43,263 nt of DNA from positions 1-43,263 of the forward strand of contig CAZLPZ010000012.1 of NCBI GenBank assembly GCA_964561535.1, given 5' to 3'. The translations under genes and the position numbers were made by a program. This DNA is from CAZLPZ01 sp964561535 (GTDB lineage: Bacteria; Pseudomonadota; Alphaproteobacteria; Micavibrionales; Micavibrionaceae). Below, in pieces: positions 1 to 8,247 of the stretch (its first letter is position 1; each line of letters starts with the position of its first letter). The notes under the pieces were generated by a model that saw nothing but the letters and a program-made list of their open reading frames with translations, ran no database searches and was not told the DNA's origin.

Positions 1-143
1 ACGTTCAAAAAAACCCGAAAAATATCACGGAAAAAATGAAATTCCGCAAATATGATCCAAAAGCGGTAAATGCGACCACCGGGAAACGCGGCATGCATGT
101 TGAATTTGACGAGAAAAAATTACCGCCGCATAAGAAAAATTAA
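1..143 (+). CDS. rpmG: Large ribosomal subunit protein bL33, 3' part only
   Basis: The window opens inside this gene; the reading frame begins at base 3 and ends at the TAA at 141-143. The 46 visible residues contain QKNPKNITEKMKFRKYDP, the typical second half of bacterial bL33, followed by the usual HVEF near the C-terminus. A short insertion (about AVNATTGKRGM) sits between KYDP and HVEF, where many bL33 proteins have only a few residues. bL33 is a small protein of the 50S subunit near the E site. The start lies outside the window, so promoter and neighbours on the left are unknown. Confidence 0.9.
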   Translation, partial: VQKNPKNITEKMKFRKYDPKAVNATTGKRGMHVEFDEKKLPPHKKN

Positions 144-148
144 GCATT

Positions 149-175
149 TGGATCCCCGCTTTCGCGGGGATGACA
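149..175. repeat. Short palindromic intergenic repeat, family A, copy 1
   Basis: GGATCCCCGC and GCGGGGATGAC arms flank a 3-nt centre, giving a strong hairpin starting 5 nt after rpmG. The same core recurs at 19191-19217 and, inverted, at 25257-25283, with a related palindrome at 19107-19138. It is a dispersed REP-like element; it could act as a transcript-end or mRNA-stability structure for rpmG. Confidence 0.85.
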
Positions 176-189
176 ACGTCCCCCGGGGA

Positions 190-306
190 TAAAATACCCT
201 CGCCGAGATGATCCTACAAGTTTCCAAGACGTGGTCGGACTCACCCGCCAATCACCCCGACCCGCTTGGTTTCGAAAGCCCAACCTGTCATAAGGTTGGG
301 TTTTTT
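190..306 (+). ncRNA. Candidate structured small RNA or 3' UTR RNA ending at a terminator
   Basis: No convincing gene lies between rpmG and the carboxypeptidase. The sequence folds on paper: CCAAG (224-228) pairs with CTTGG (265-269) and, nested inside, GGTCGG (233-238) pairs with CCGACC (257-262) around an 18-nt loop. A textbook Rho-independent terminator follows at 279-306. Nested stems plus a dedicated terminator suggest a small RNA or a processed 3' UTR of rpmG. It does not match tRNA, SRP RNA or 6S RNA by eye. The 5' end is a guess; a weak TAAAAT at 190-195 is the only promoter-like box seen. Confidence 0.4.
279..306 (+). terminator. Rho-independent terminator
   Basis: CCCAACCT (279-286) pairs with AGGTTGGG (293-300) around a 6-nt loop and is followed by six T. 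It ends transcription coming from rpmG or from the candidate RNA, upstream of the carboxypeptidase gene. Confidence 0.9.
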
Positions 307-388
307 GATTTTATAACTGCGCGATCGCTCCGTTTGTTGTTGACCTCACTCCTTTTTATAATTATGTCTTGTAAAAAGGTTTTTGTCC

Positions 389-1489
389 GTGAAATTTCAA
401 CCATCCCCATTGTTCTCTTTGCGTCACGTTTTTAACCCCGTCATCGGGGCAACTGTTGTTGCCATTGGATTAATGGGAACGTCCGCGTCCGCCGCAAATA
501 TCCCCAAAAAGAAACCAACCCTAACAAAAAAAACTACTTCAAAAATTATGGCGCCCGTCTGCGACAGTGTTTATGTCATTGATAACACAACCGGCATTGT
601 TTTAGAAAATAATCATGGGGATAAACCGCGCGCTTTAGCTTCTTTAACCAAGTTATGGACGGTTGCTGGGGCCTTGATTGCCCTCAAATCAAATGAACCC
701 GAATTAACAGCAACCCCCTACATTTTTAGAGCGCCGAACAATTTAAAGGCCGGGCAAATTCTGCATGATGAATCATGCACACCACGAACATTCCCCCCCG
801 GAGAAAATGTTCGTGAAATAAGCCTGACGCCAGAAGGCGCCATTCATGCCTTACTGGCCGTATCGGCAAACCCCGTCAGCCATCCTCTCACCGACCGCCT
901 GAAGAAAATTTTCAAGGTCGACTCTTTTCATGGATTCGTCCGTAAAGTCTTAGAAATTGCAAAAATTAATCAAGATTCTGTTCGAATTATCGGAGAAGAC
1001 CCAAGCGGCATGAACAGTGCTGCCAAGTGCAATCGTGGAATTACAAAACCAGAAGATCGTCCAGGTCACCAAGCGAGTATGAAAGAAACCGCCCAACTCT
1101 TTAATTTTATTTTTACCATGATTCCAGATTTCCAACGCCAAAAACTTATGGAACCTATCCAAGATATTGGCGGATTAGTCACCCGAAATACAAACCCCTT
1201 TTTGGGGTATCCCGGTACCGAAATTATTGCGAAAACAGGATCCGTCAATGGTCTAAGCACCGTGGTATTTCGGGCCAGCAATTCAATCGGAGACATCACC
1301 GCCGCCCTTTCTTGTAACAGTCCAAAAGCCCGTTGGGCTATGGGGACCTCAACAATAGGTCAATACCTTTTTAAGGGGAAACCTTTACCTCCTCGCCTTA
1401 CTCTGGACTTTCCGAACGCGACAGGCGATAGTCGTCCGAATAATTCTGTAACCTCTTTGATCGCGCCGGACTCCCTTGATCCGGATTAA
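389..1489 (+). CDS. D-alanyl-D-alanine carboxypeptidase, peptidase S11 family (low-mass penicillin-binding protein)
   Basis: Periplasmic serine peptidase that trims the terminal D-Ala from peptidoglycan stem peptides. All three active-site motifs of family S11 are visible: SLTK near residue 85 (nucleophile Ser), SAN near residue 156, and KTG near residue 285. The N-terminus is a signal peptide ending around SASAA. I chose the GTG at 389 because AAGG at 376-379 sits 9 nt upstream; a TTG at 383 would be only 3 nt from it. At 366 codons it is on the short side of the family. It heads a run of + strand genes, with ppx starting 6 nt after its stop. Confidence 0.85.
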   Translation: MKFQPSPLFSLRHVFNPVIGATVVAIGLMGTSASAANIPKKKPTLTKKTTSKIMAPVCDSVYVIDNTTGIVLENNHGDKPRALASLTKLWTVAGALIALKSNEPELTATPYIFRAPNNLKAGQILHDESCTPRTFPPGENVREISLTPEGAIHALLAVSANPVSHPLTDRLKKIFKVDSFHGFVRKVLEIAKINQDSVRIIGEDPSGMNSAAKCNRGITKPEDRPGHQASMKETAQLFNFIFTMIPDFQRQKLMEPIQDIGGLVTRNTNPFLGYPGTEIIAKTGSVNGLSTVVFRASNSIGDITAALSCNSPKARWAMGTSTIGQYLFKGKPLPPRLTLDFPNATGDSRPNNSVTSLIAPDSLDPD

Positions 1490-1495
1490 ATAGAA

Positions 1496-2461
1496 ATGAA
1501 TAACCCTCTCCCCCTCGCAATTTTTGACATTGGGTCAAATGCTGTTCGGTTAACGGTGTATCGTCAAAACGCGTCCGGGAAATTAGACATTACCACAAAG
1601 GCCGTCGAGCTGTGCGAATTGGGGCGATTAAACCCCGCAACAAACACCTTGTACCCTGAAGGTGTCACGAACGCCATCAAAACGATCGACCGGTTTTGCC
1701 AAATGGTGCGTAACCCGAGCCTACAAGTTGCTGGCATTATTGCCGTTGCCACCGAAGCCATAAGGCGCGCATCCGACGGCCCAGCATTTATTTCCCGGAT
1801 CAAATCGGAATTTGATCTGGATGTTCAAATTCTGTCTGAACATGATGAAGGTGTTTACGGTGCCCGTGGTGTGTTGCAAGGAATCCCAGATGCCGATGGC
1901 ATCGTTGCCGATTTGGGCGGAGGCAGTTTACAACTGACCCGCGTATCAGCCGGCAAAATCGGCGCAACGTTCAGCATGCCCATTGGCACCCTGCGTCTGT
2001 TATCCATGACCAGCGCCATGGGTGAAATCATCGACACCCATTTATTGACACGACCCGATAATTTAAATTCAACAGATACTCTGTACGTCATTGGAGGATC
2101 ATGGCGCAGTTTGGCAAAACTGTATCAAACCCGCGCCGGAGAAAAGGCCGGTGATGTCCAGGGGATGGCCCTCGACCCCCGTCCTGTTCAAAATATGGTG
2201 ACCTGGTTAACCGATCGACCCCGCGCGGAAATGACCGCTATTTTAACCGAAGATTATCATCTCGAGCCCAAACGCGCCGAAGGATTAGGCGTTGCCGGAA
2301 TTGTATTAACCCACATTATCACTCAACTAAAGCTTCAGACCATCACCGTATCCAGCGCAGGTATCCGCGATGGTTTGGTTCAGGCTGTTTTGGATGGATC
2401 CTTGATCCCCCATCCTGTCCCCAAAACGCCGAACAAAGCAGAACAGAACCTTTCCCTATGA
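1496..2461 (+). CDS. ppx: Ppx/GppA family phosphatase (short form)
   Basis: Member of the actin-like ATPase fold family that hydrolyses polyphosphate or pppGpp. The N-terminal phosphate-binding loop IFDIGSNAVRL and the second loop DLGGGSLQL are intact, as is the IAVATEAIRRA segment. At 321 residues it has only the catalytic two-domain core and lacks the C-terminal helical domain of the roughly 500-residue enterobacterial Ppx; short versions are usual in alphaproteobacteria. Substrate choice between polyphosphate and pppGpp cannot be read from sequence. It starts just after the carboxypeptidase and its stop overlaps the ribF start (ATGA). Confidence 0.85.
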   Translation: MNNPLPLAIFDIGSNAVRLTVYRQNASGKLDITTKAVELCELGRLNPATNTLYPEGVTNAIKTIDRFCQMVRNPSLQVAGIIAVATEAIRRASDGPAFISRIKSEFDLDVQILSEHDEGVYGARGVLQGIPDADGIVADLGGGSLQLTRVSAGKIGATFSMPIGTLRLLSMTSAMGEIIDTHLLTRPDNLNSTDTLYVIGGSWRSLAKLYQTRAGEKAGDVQGMALDPRPVQNMVTWLTDRPRAEMTAILTEDYHLEPKRAEGLGVAGIVLTHIITQLKLQTITVSSAGIRDGLVQAVLDGSLIPHPVPKTPNKAEQNLSL

Positions 2462-3432
2462 TTCATCCCCTCTTTGATTCCCCACTCCCCTTGGACGGCC
2501 AAAATACAGTTGTTGCCATTGGTAATTTTGATGGTGTCCATCGTGGGCATCATGTTTTATTGAAGGCCGCGCACCATATCGCCGTCACGCAAAATATGCC
2601 GCTTCTGGTTTTAACTTTTTCTCCCCACCCAAGGCGATTTTTCCGACCTGAAAGTGCCCCGTTTTTAATCACGGATCAACCCACAAAAACCGAACAATTG
2701 CGTACTGCAGGCGCGACAGCTGTGGTTACGTTGCCATTTGATGCGGCACTTGCCGCCCTCGACCCCACTGCATTTATGGAACACATTTTACGCGATCAAC
2801 TGCATGCCCAAACGATTGTGATCGGCACTGATTTTCATTTTGGCCATAACCGCGCGGGCCATGCCGGCACCCTGCGCACAGCGGGATTTGAGGTGATCGA
2901 AGTCCCATTGGTTCTGGATCATGCTGGAATTCCCATTTCATCCACCCGAATCCGTAGTTTATTGCAAGAGGGTCGACTGGATGATGCGCATGATTTATTG
3001 GGAAGATCCTATACCATTCAAGGGATTGTTAAACAGGGGGATCAGCGGGGGAAAATATTAGGATTTCCAACCGCCAATATCGATATGGGGGATATTTTGT
3101 CGCCCGCACACGGCGTTTATGCCGCCTTTGTAAAAGTTGAAGGACCGACCAACCCCATAGGGATGACATCCCCAAATTGGTATAAGGCCGCGATCAATAT
3201 CGGACATCGCCCCATGTTTCATACCCCACGCGTTTTACTTGAGGCCCATTTACTGGATTTTTCAGGTGATTTGTACGATAAACCCCTCAGGGTCCAACTG
3301 GTTCAAAGGATACGTGACGAGGCACGGTTTAACACGATCGATGGTTTAATCGCCCAGATGAAGAAAGATTGCGATTCCGCGCGCAAATTGCTAGAACAGA
3401 GTAATCAACGGACTCACATTTTATCACGATAA
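2458..3432 (+). CDS. ribF: Bifunctional riboflavin kinase / FAD synthetase
   Basis: Converts riboflavin to FMN and then FAD in the cytoplasm. The N-terminal FAD synthetase half shows the nucleotidyl-transferase motif AIGNFDGVHRGHHVLL (near residue 20) and SSTRIRSLL (near residue 160). The C-terminal riboflavin kinase half shows GFPTANID and the later INIGHRPMF and EAHLLDF segments. Length (324) is normal. It is translationally coupled to ppx through a 4-nt ATGA overlap and stands 5 nt before ileS; ribF-ileS-lspA is a widely conserved order in proteobacteria. Confidence 0.95.
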   Translation: MIHPLFDSPLPLDGQNTVVAIGNFDGVHRGHHVLLKAAHHIAVTQNMPLLVLTFSPHPRRFFRPESAPFLITDQPTKTEQLRTAGATAVVTLPFDAALAALDPTAFMEHILRDQLHAQTIVIGTDFHFGHNRAGHAGTLRTAGFEVIEVPLVLDHAGIPISSTRIRSLLQEGRLDDAHDLLGRSYTIQGIVKQGDQRGKILGFPTANIDMGDILSPAHGVYAAFVKVEGPTNPIGMTSPNWYKAAINIGHRPMFHTPRVLLEAHLLDFSGDLYDKPLRVQLVQRIRDEARFNTIDGLIAQMKKDCDSARKLLEQSNQRTHILSR

Positions 3433-3437
3433 AGATT

Positions 3438-6347
3438 ATGACCCAGACTCCTGCCCCCGCGACCCCTCCCAAAACCGGTGAAGAATTTTATCGCGACACC
3501 GTATTCTTGCCCAAAACCGAATTCCCCATGCGGGGAAATTTACCCGAACGCGAACCATCCTTTGTCCAAAAATGGCAAGATATGGATTTATATGCGACAT
3601 TGCGCGCGCAATCGCAAGGCCGTGAGAAATATATTCTGCATATCGGTCCGCCTTATGCCAACGGCAATATGCATTTAGGTCATGCCGTCAATAACACCTT
3701 AAAAGACGTCATTAATAAATCTTGGCAGATGATGGGATATGACGCCCCCATGGTCATGGGGTGGGATTGTCACGGATTACCCATCGAATGGAAAATCGAA
3801 GAAAAATACCGGGCCGAGGGGAAAGACAAAAACGATGTTGATGCCTTGACATTTCGCGCTGAATGCCGGGCGTTCGCCCGCCATTGGGTTACCGTACAAT
3901 CAGATGACTTGCAACGCATTGGCGTGGTCGGTGATTTTAAAGATCCGTATTTGACCATGACCAACCATGCCGAAAGCCGGATTGCTGGTGAAATTCACAA
4001 ATTCCTCTTAAATGGTGGCCTGTATCGTGGGGTGAAACCCGTCATGTGGTCAACCGTTGAACAAACCGCGCTGGCCGAAGCCGAAGTTGAATACAAAGAT
4101 CACAAATCCATCACCGTGTGGGTCAAATTCCCCGTAACAACAGGCAATGCCTTTGTTCCCGCCGGATCATCCATTGTCATTTGGACGACAACGCCGTGGA
4201 CATTACCATCCAACCGTGGCATCGCGACTGGACCTGATATTGATTATGCTCTTTATACCGTTAACGAGGTCGAAGATGAATCACGGGCGCATGTGGGCGA
4301 CACGTTTGTCCTTGCCACCAAATTAGCCGATGATGTTCGAGAAAGAGCCAAAATCACAGCCTGGACCGCCGGAAAAATATTCAAAGGAACCGAATTAAAA
4401 AATGTTATTTGTGGGCATCCCTTACGCGGTGCGGGATATGAATTTGATGTCCCTGTCCTTCAAGCTGATTTCGTAACCGATGATACAGGAACAGGGTTCG
4501 TTCACGTTGCCCCCGCACATGGCGAAGATGATTTTTATTTAGGCAAGGCCCAAGGGTTAGAAATTACCGATAACCTTGATGATGCCGGCATTTTCCGCGC
4601 CCACGTTCCCCTTTTTGCCGGAAAATCGGTCTATACCGACAAGGGCGAACTGGGAGACGCGAATTTCGCCGTGATCAAGGCGATGGACGAGATTGGCGGA
4701 TTACTGGCCAAAGGCACAGTGAAACACGATTACCCCCACAGCTGGCGGTCAAAAACGCCGCTGATTTTCCGCACTGTGCCGCAATGGTTTATTTCGATGG
4801 ATACAAATGATCTGAGGATCAAAGCCATGGATGCCATTTCAAAAACGCGCTTTATCCCGGCCCAAGGGCAAAACCGGATTGGATCGATGATTGAAAGCCG
4901 TCCCGATTGGTGCATTTCGCGCCAACGCGCCTGGGGGGTACCGTTATCATTTTTTGTCCATGCTGAGACAGGCGAACCCTTGCGCGACTTAACTGTTTTA
5001 AAACGCACCACTGATTTATTTGAGGCCGAGGGGTCGGATGCATGGTACAGCCGCCCCAACGCTGATTTTTTTATAGGAACGCCTTATAATTCCAACGATT
5101 ATAAAAAAGTTACCGACATTGTGGACGTATGGTTTGAATCTGGATCGACCCATGGATTTGTTTTGGAAGATCGTCCGGAATTACGTTGGCCCGCCGATTT
5201 ATACCTCGAAGGATCTGACCAACATCGCGGCTGGTTCCATTCATCATTGCTCGTTGCCTGCGGCACACGCGGCACCGCACCTTATAAAAACGTTTTAACA
5301 CATGGCTATGTTTTAGATGAAAAAGGTCTAAAGTTTTCAAAATCATTAGGGAACGGTATTGCCCCAGAAGAGATCATCAAGAAATATGGCGCCGATGTCA
5401 TGCGCCTGTGGGCTATCAGCTCGAACTATAACGAAGATATTCGTATCGGCAAGGTGATGCTCGATGGTGCGTCCGATATGTACCGCCGCATTCGCAATAC
5501 GTTCCGATTTTTATTAGGCGCGTTAGATGGGTTTACAGCCGATGAACGTGTAACAGACACCGACTTAAAAACCGCTCCAGAACTCGAACGCCTGGTCCTG
5601 CATTGGGTAGCCGATATGGACACCAAAATCCGCGCTGACATCCGCAATTATACTTATAATGATTTAATCGACCGCCTGCATCATTTCTGTGCGTTTGACT
5701 TGTCGGCGTTTTATTTTGATATCCGCAAGGACCGCCTGTATTGCGACCGCCCCGACTTATTCGAACGCCGTGCAACCCGCACGGTCATGGCGATTTTGTT
5801 TGAATATCTGTGCGCATGGTTTGCACCGATTTTATCATTTACGACCGAAGAAGCCTGGGACGCGCGTCCGGAAACAGTGGGTGTGGGTATCACAAGCGTT
5901 CATCTCGTCACGTTCCCGTCCCCCCCGGCCACATGGCATAACCCAACACTCGCCACAAAATGGGACAGCGTACGTGATATCCGCCGAGTCATTACGGCGG
6001 CCATCGAACCGCACCGCGGTAATAAAACAATTGGATCATCGCTTGAAGCCTCGCCAATCATTTATCTGGACGCGGCGCGTGGGGCGGATATCACAAATCT
6101 TGATATTGCCGAAATTGCCATCACATCTACGGCAACAATAATGACAGAGGATGCCCCCTCCGATGCCTTTACCTTGGCCGATGTACCGGGTGTCGCCGTT
6201 ATATTTGGACGAGCCACAGGGAAAAAATGTGCACGGTGTTGGAAAATATTAGGCACCGTAGGTAACGACCCCGACTATCCAGACCTAAGCCCCCGTGACG
6301 CCGAGGCCGTGCGGTATTACTTAACGATGAAAGATTCCGGTGTATGA
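3438..6347 (+). CDS. ileS: Isoleucyl-tRNA synthetase
   Basis: Charges tRNA-Ile; class Ia synthetase. Visible in order: the HIGH-type motif PPYANGNMHLGHA (about residue 72), the editing-domain region with TTTPWTLPSNRGIA, the DVWFESGSTHGFV and GSDQHRGWFHSSLL blocks, and the KMSKS loop as LKFSKSLGNG (about residue 631). Length of 969 is normal. The C-terminal zinc module is odd: the first pair KCARC is present, but the second pair is replaced by DLSPRD, so two of four expected cysteines are missing. The stop overlaps the lspA start. Confidence 0.97.
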   Translation: MTQTPAPATPPKTGEEFYRDTVFLPKTEFPMRGNLPEREPSFVQKWQDMDLYATLRAQSQGREKYILHIGPPYANGNMHLGHAVNNTLKDVINKSWQMMGYDAPMVMGWDCHGLPIEWKIEEKYRAEGKDKNDVDALTFRAECRAFARHWVTVQSDDLQRIGVVGDFKDPYLTMTNHAESRIAGEIHKFLLNGGLYRGVKPVMWSTVEQTALAEAEVEYKDHKSITVWVKFPVTTGNAFVPAGSSIVIWTTTPWTLPSNRGIATGPDIDYALYTVNEVEDESRAHVGDTFVLATKLADDVRERAKITAWTAGKIFKGTELKNVICGHPLRGAGYEFDVPVLQADFVTDDTGTGFVHVAPAHGEDDFYLGKAQGLEITDNLDDAGIFRAHVPLFAGKSVYTDKGELGDANFAVIKAMDEIGGLLAKGTVKHDYPHSWRSKTPLIFRTVPQWFISMDTNDLRIKAMDAISKTRFIPAQGQNRIGSMIESRPDWCISRQRAWGVPLSFFVHAETGEPLRDLTVLKRTTDLFEAEGSDAWYSRPNADFFIGTPYNSNDYKKVTDIVDVWFESGSTHGFVLEDRPELRWPADLYLEGSDQHRGWFHSSLLVACGTRGTAPYKNVLTHGYVLDEKGLKFSKSLGNGIAPEEIIKKYGADVMRLWAISSNYNEDIRIGKVMLDGASDMYRRIRNTFRFLLGALDGFTADERVTDTDLKTAPELERLVLHWVADMDTKIRADIRNYTYNDLIDRLHHFCAFDLSAFYFDIRKDRLYCDRPDLFERRATRTVMAILFEYLCAWFAPILSFTTEEAWDARPETVGVGITSVHLVTFPSPPATWHNPTLATKWDSVRDIRRVITAAIEPHRGNKTIGSSLEASPIIYLDAARGADITNLDIAEIAITSTATIMTEDAPSDAFTLADVPGVAVIFGRATGKKCARCWKILGTVGNDPDYPDLSPRDAEAVRYYLTMKDSGV

Positions 6348-6931
6348 CCGTTAAAAGCCTCTTCCCCCTCAACCCTTTGATCCATCTTGCTCTGGCGATC
6401 GACACGATCATTGCTGTGTTTTTGATTGACCAAATCAAGAAATGGTGGATGCTGGAACACATTATCCGCCCGGCCCTATCAGGCGAATGGGTCGGTGGAC
6501 GGGGATTTTGGGATTGGATTACCGCAACCCATCTGCCCCGATACCCCTTTACGCAAATTGATGTCTTTCCCTTTTTTAATGCCGTCATGGTATGGAACGA
6601 AGGAATCAGTTTTGGAATTTTTAATGGCGGAACCGCGGGATCTGGAAACATCATCCTGATGGCGGTTTTGGGGACGATTATCGTTGGATTTGCCGTTTGG
6701 ATGGTCCGTACGCCCATTTTGCCCCTGCGGCTGCTTCTCGCTGTGATTATTGGGGGAGCATGTGGTAATTTATGGGATCGCATGCGATTCGGCGCCGTTG
6801 CCGATTTTTACGATTTTCATGCCTTTGGGTACCATTACCCGGCCTTTAATGTCGCAGACAGCGCAATTGTGATGGGCATGATCGGGCTTTTGATTTATGA
6901 ATTCTTTTATAAACCCAAGGTAACATCATGA
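6344..6931 (+). CDS. lspA: Lipoprotein signal peptidase (signal peptidase II)
   Basis: Inner-membrane aspartic peptidase that cleaves the signal peptide from prolipoproteins after lipidation. The two catalytic aspartates are in GNLWDRMRFGAVADF and FNVADSAI, and VWNEGISFGIF matches the conserved N-x-G-x-xF loop. Four hydrophobic segments are visible. At 195 residues it is slightly longer than usual because of an inserted segment (about residues 36-66) between the first membrane helix and the VWNEG loop. It overlaps ileS by 4 nt and the following lipoprotein gene by 4 nt; that next protein is itself a likely substrate. Confidence 0.93.
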   Translation: MTVKSLFPLNPLIHLALAIDTIIAVFLIDQIKKWWMLEHIIRPALSGEWVGGRGFWDWITATHLPRYPFTQIDVFPFFNAVMVWNEGISFGIFNGGTAGSGNIILMAVLGTIIVGFAVWMVRTPILPLRLLLAVIIGGACGNLWDRMRFGAVADFYDFHAFGYHYPAFNVADSAIVMGMIGLLIYEFFYKPKVTS

Positions 6932-7413
6932 TCCGCCCTCCTGCCGTCTTTTTAATCACGCTGTGTGGCGTTGCCGCCCTTACCGGGTGCAATAGCACAA
7001 AAGAGACATTAGGCCTGTCACGGCGTGCGCCAGACGCCTTTGATGTTGTATTGCGTGCCCCGCTGGAACTGCCCCCTGATTACGCCCTGCGCCCGCCTGT
7101 ACCCGGAGCGCCACGTCCCCAGGATGAAACCCCCACCGATCAGGCCGAACGCGCCCTTTTAGGCCAGACCACTCCATCCAAAGGGGGGGCCTCTCGGGTT
7201 GAAAACCTTTTATTAAGAAAAACAGACGCCGATCAAGCCCCGCAGGATATCCGCGCCGTCATCAATTCTGAAACCGCGGCTGATGCAGACACAAAAACCG
7301 GAACCGTTCAAGACCTGTTGGGGATAACACCTGAACATGACCCCCAAATTATTGATGCACGTGCAGAAAAAAAACGCCTGGACCGCGAAAAATCGGTCGA
7401 AAAGAAGAAATAG
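6928..7413 (+). CDS. Small outer-envelope lipoprotein, DUF3035-like
   Basis: The N-terminus is a lipoprotein signal with the lipobox LTGC near residue 21. The mature part begins with RRAPDAFDVVLRAPLELP and continues with ALRPPVPGAP, the pattern I associate with the DUF3035 lipoproteins encoded after lspA in alphaproteobacteria. The C-terminal third is charged and ends in a Lys/Glu-rich tail. The function of the family is unknown. Its start overlaps lspA (ATGA) and it is the last gene of the ileS run, followed by a terminator. Confidence 0.75.
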   Translation: MIRPPAVFLITLCGVAALTGCNSTKETLGLSRRAPDAFDVVLRAPLELPPDYALRPPVPGAPRPQDETPTDQAERALLGQTTPSKGGASRVENLLLRKTDADQAPQDIRAVINSETAADADTKTGTVQDLLGITPEHDPQIIDARAEKKRLDREKSVEKKK

Positions 7414-7431
7414 AAAACATACAGAGGTCCG

Positions 7432-7456
7432 CCCCCTAAAAGCCCCTAAAAGGGGG
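7432..7456. repeat. Hairpin-forming intergenic repeat, family B-like
   Basis: CCCCCT (7432-7437) and AGGGGG (7451-7456) form an inverted pair around a 13-nt centre. The C-rich then G-rich pattern resembles the elements at 25902-25922 and 43136-43209. Confidence 0.5.
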
Positions 7457-7490
7457 AGAAAAGGCTTTATTGTCATTTCTTCATCCCCCA

Positions 7491-7528
7491 TAAAAAAACC
7501 CTGCGGGTTCATCCCAGCAGGGTTTTTT
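7491..7528. terminator. Bidirectional Rho-independent terminator
   Basis: AACCCTGC (7498-7505) pairs with GCAGGGTT (7517-7524), with T6 at 7523-7528 on the + strand and A7 before it, so it can also end transcription on the - strand. It separates the convergent lipoprotein gene (+) and the H1-like gene (-). Confidence 0.92.
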
Positions 7529-7551
7529 AAATTCATTTAAGAAATGATTAA

Positions 7552-7731
7552 TTATTTTTTCTTAGCAACTGTTTTCTTAACAGCTTTTTTCACGGCTGGT
7601 TTTTTCGCCGCTGTTTTTTTCACGGCTGGTTTTTTCGCCGCTGTGGTTTTTTTCACGGTTGTTTTTTTAACCGCTTTTTTTACAACTTTTTTAACTGCTT
7701 TTTTAGCAGCTGGTTTTTTGGCTACAGGCAT
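7552..7731 (-). CDS. Histone H1-like lysine/alanine-rich mini-protein (59 residues)
   Basis: Read on the - strand, the ATG at 7731 is preceded by AAGGAG at a normal distance and opens 59 codons to the TAA at 7554-7552. The product begins MPVAKKPAAKKAVKKV and consists almost only of K, A, V, T and P in AKKPA / VKK repeats, with lysine nearly half of all residues. A 27-base unit (about 7605-7658) is tandemly duplicated. Such proteins resemble the tails of eukaryotic H1, Chlamydia HctB and Pseudomonas AlgP and are expected to bind DNA or RNA by charge. The bidirectional terminator at 7491-7528 closes the unit. The opposite strand gives a long Phe/Thr-rich frame that is only its shadow. Confidence 0.8.
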   Translation of the reverse strand: MPVAKKPAAKKAVKKVVKKAVKKTTVKKTTAAKKPAVKKTAAKKPAVKKAVKKTVAKKK

Positions 7732-7741
7732 GAGAGTCTCC

Positions 7742-8247
7742 TTCAGAAGGTTTTGTTATAAAATCAATTGTGAAAGGTGTATCACGAAACATGATACAAA
7801 AATATTATAACGGAAATTCTAAAGACTTTCTAAATATTTTTAGGGCATCGGCCAAAACTAACCCCACCGCGCGTCTTTTTTGCAACACATTGGATGACAC
7901 GTTTGGCCCCGCACGCGATACTCAACAAACATTTTTTCAAATATCCTAAAAACAATCCTGAATAGATTTATCCTTATACCATATATATTATTTACCACAT
8001 TCCTTCTATTTGATCCGTTTATTTTAAAAAAAATTGATCTCAAAATTTTCTATTAAACGCAAAATTTCTTACCTTAAAAACACCTCTTCGCACCTGCAAA
8101 AAATATTTTTATATTTTTGCTAAAAAATGGATTTAAGGTCCCCAAAACGGTCCAAATCGCGAATCAGATCGACGAATCATCTAAATCAAGATACGATAAG
8201 GGGGTGGTCATACTGCCTCTAACCCCTCCAAAACCAAGGCCCTTTCC
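7742..8247. other. AT-rich intergenic region between the H1-like gene and pgi
   Basis: About 500 bases, visibly richer in A and T than the flanking genes, lying between divergently transcribed genes. It holds the small inverted repeat at 7778-7798 near the H1-like gene and A/T tracts around 8025-8130. No ORF with a ribosome site and recognisable product was found; it is presumed to hold both promoters. Confidence 0.5.
7778..7798. promoter_or_regulatory. Operator-like inverted repeat upstream of the H1-like gene
   Basis: TGTATCA (7778-7784) and TGATACA (7792-7798) are perfect 7-nt inverted arms separated by 7 nt, lying 47 nt upstream of the H1-like start codon. The spacing suits a dimeric regulator. 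No particular family is identified. Confidence 0.35.

Noticed and set aside
208..435. 75-codon + frame over the rpmG downstream region
   Set aside because: It runs through the terminator hairpin, lacks a ribosome site and overlaps the start of the carboxypeptidase gene.
6199..6783. 194-codon - strand frame across ileS and lspA
   Set aside because: Long only because of codon bias of the real genes on the + strand; no ribosome site or motif.
7544..7810. + strand 88-codon frame of Phe/Thr/Ala repeats resembling a membrane protein
   Set aside because: It is the exact antisense of the lysine-rich H1-like gene; the - frame has the ribosome site and the terminator.
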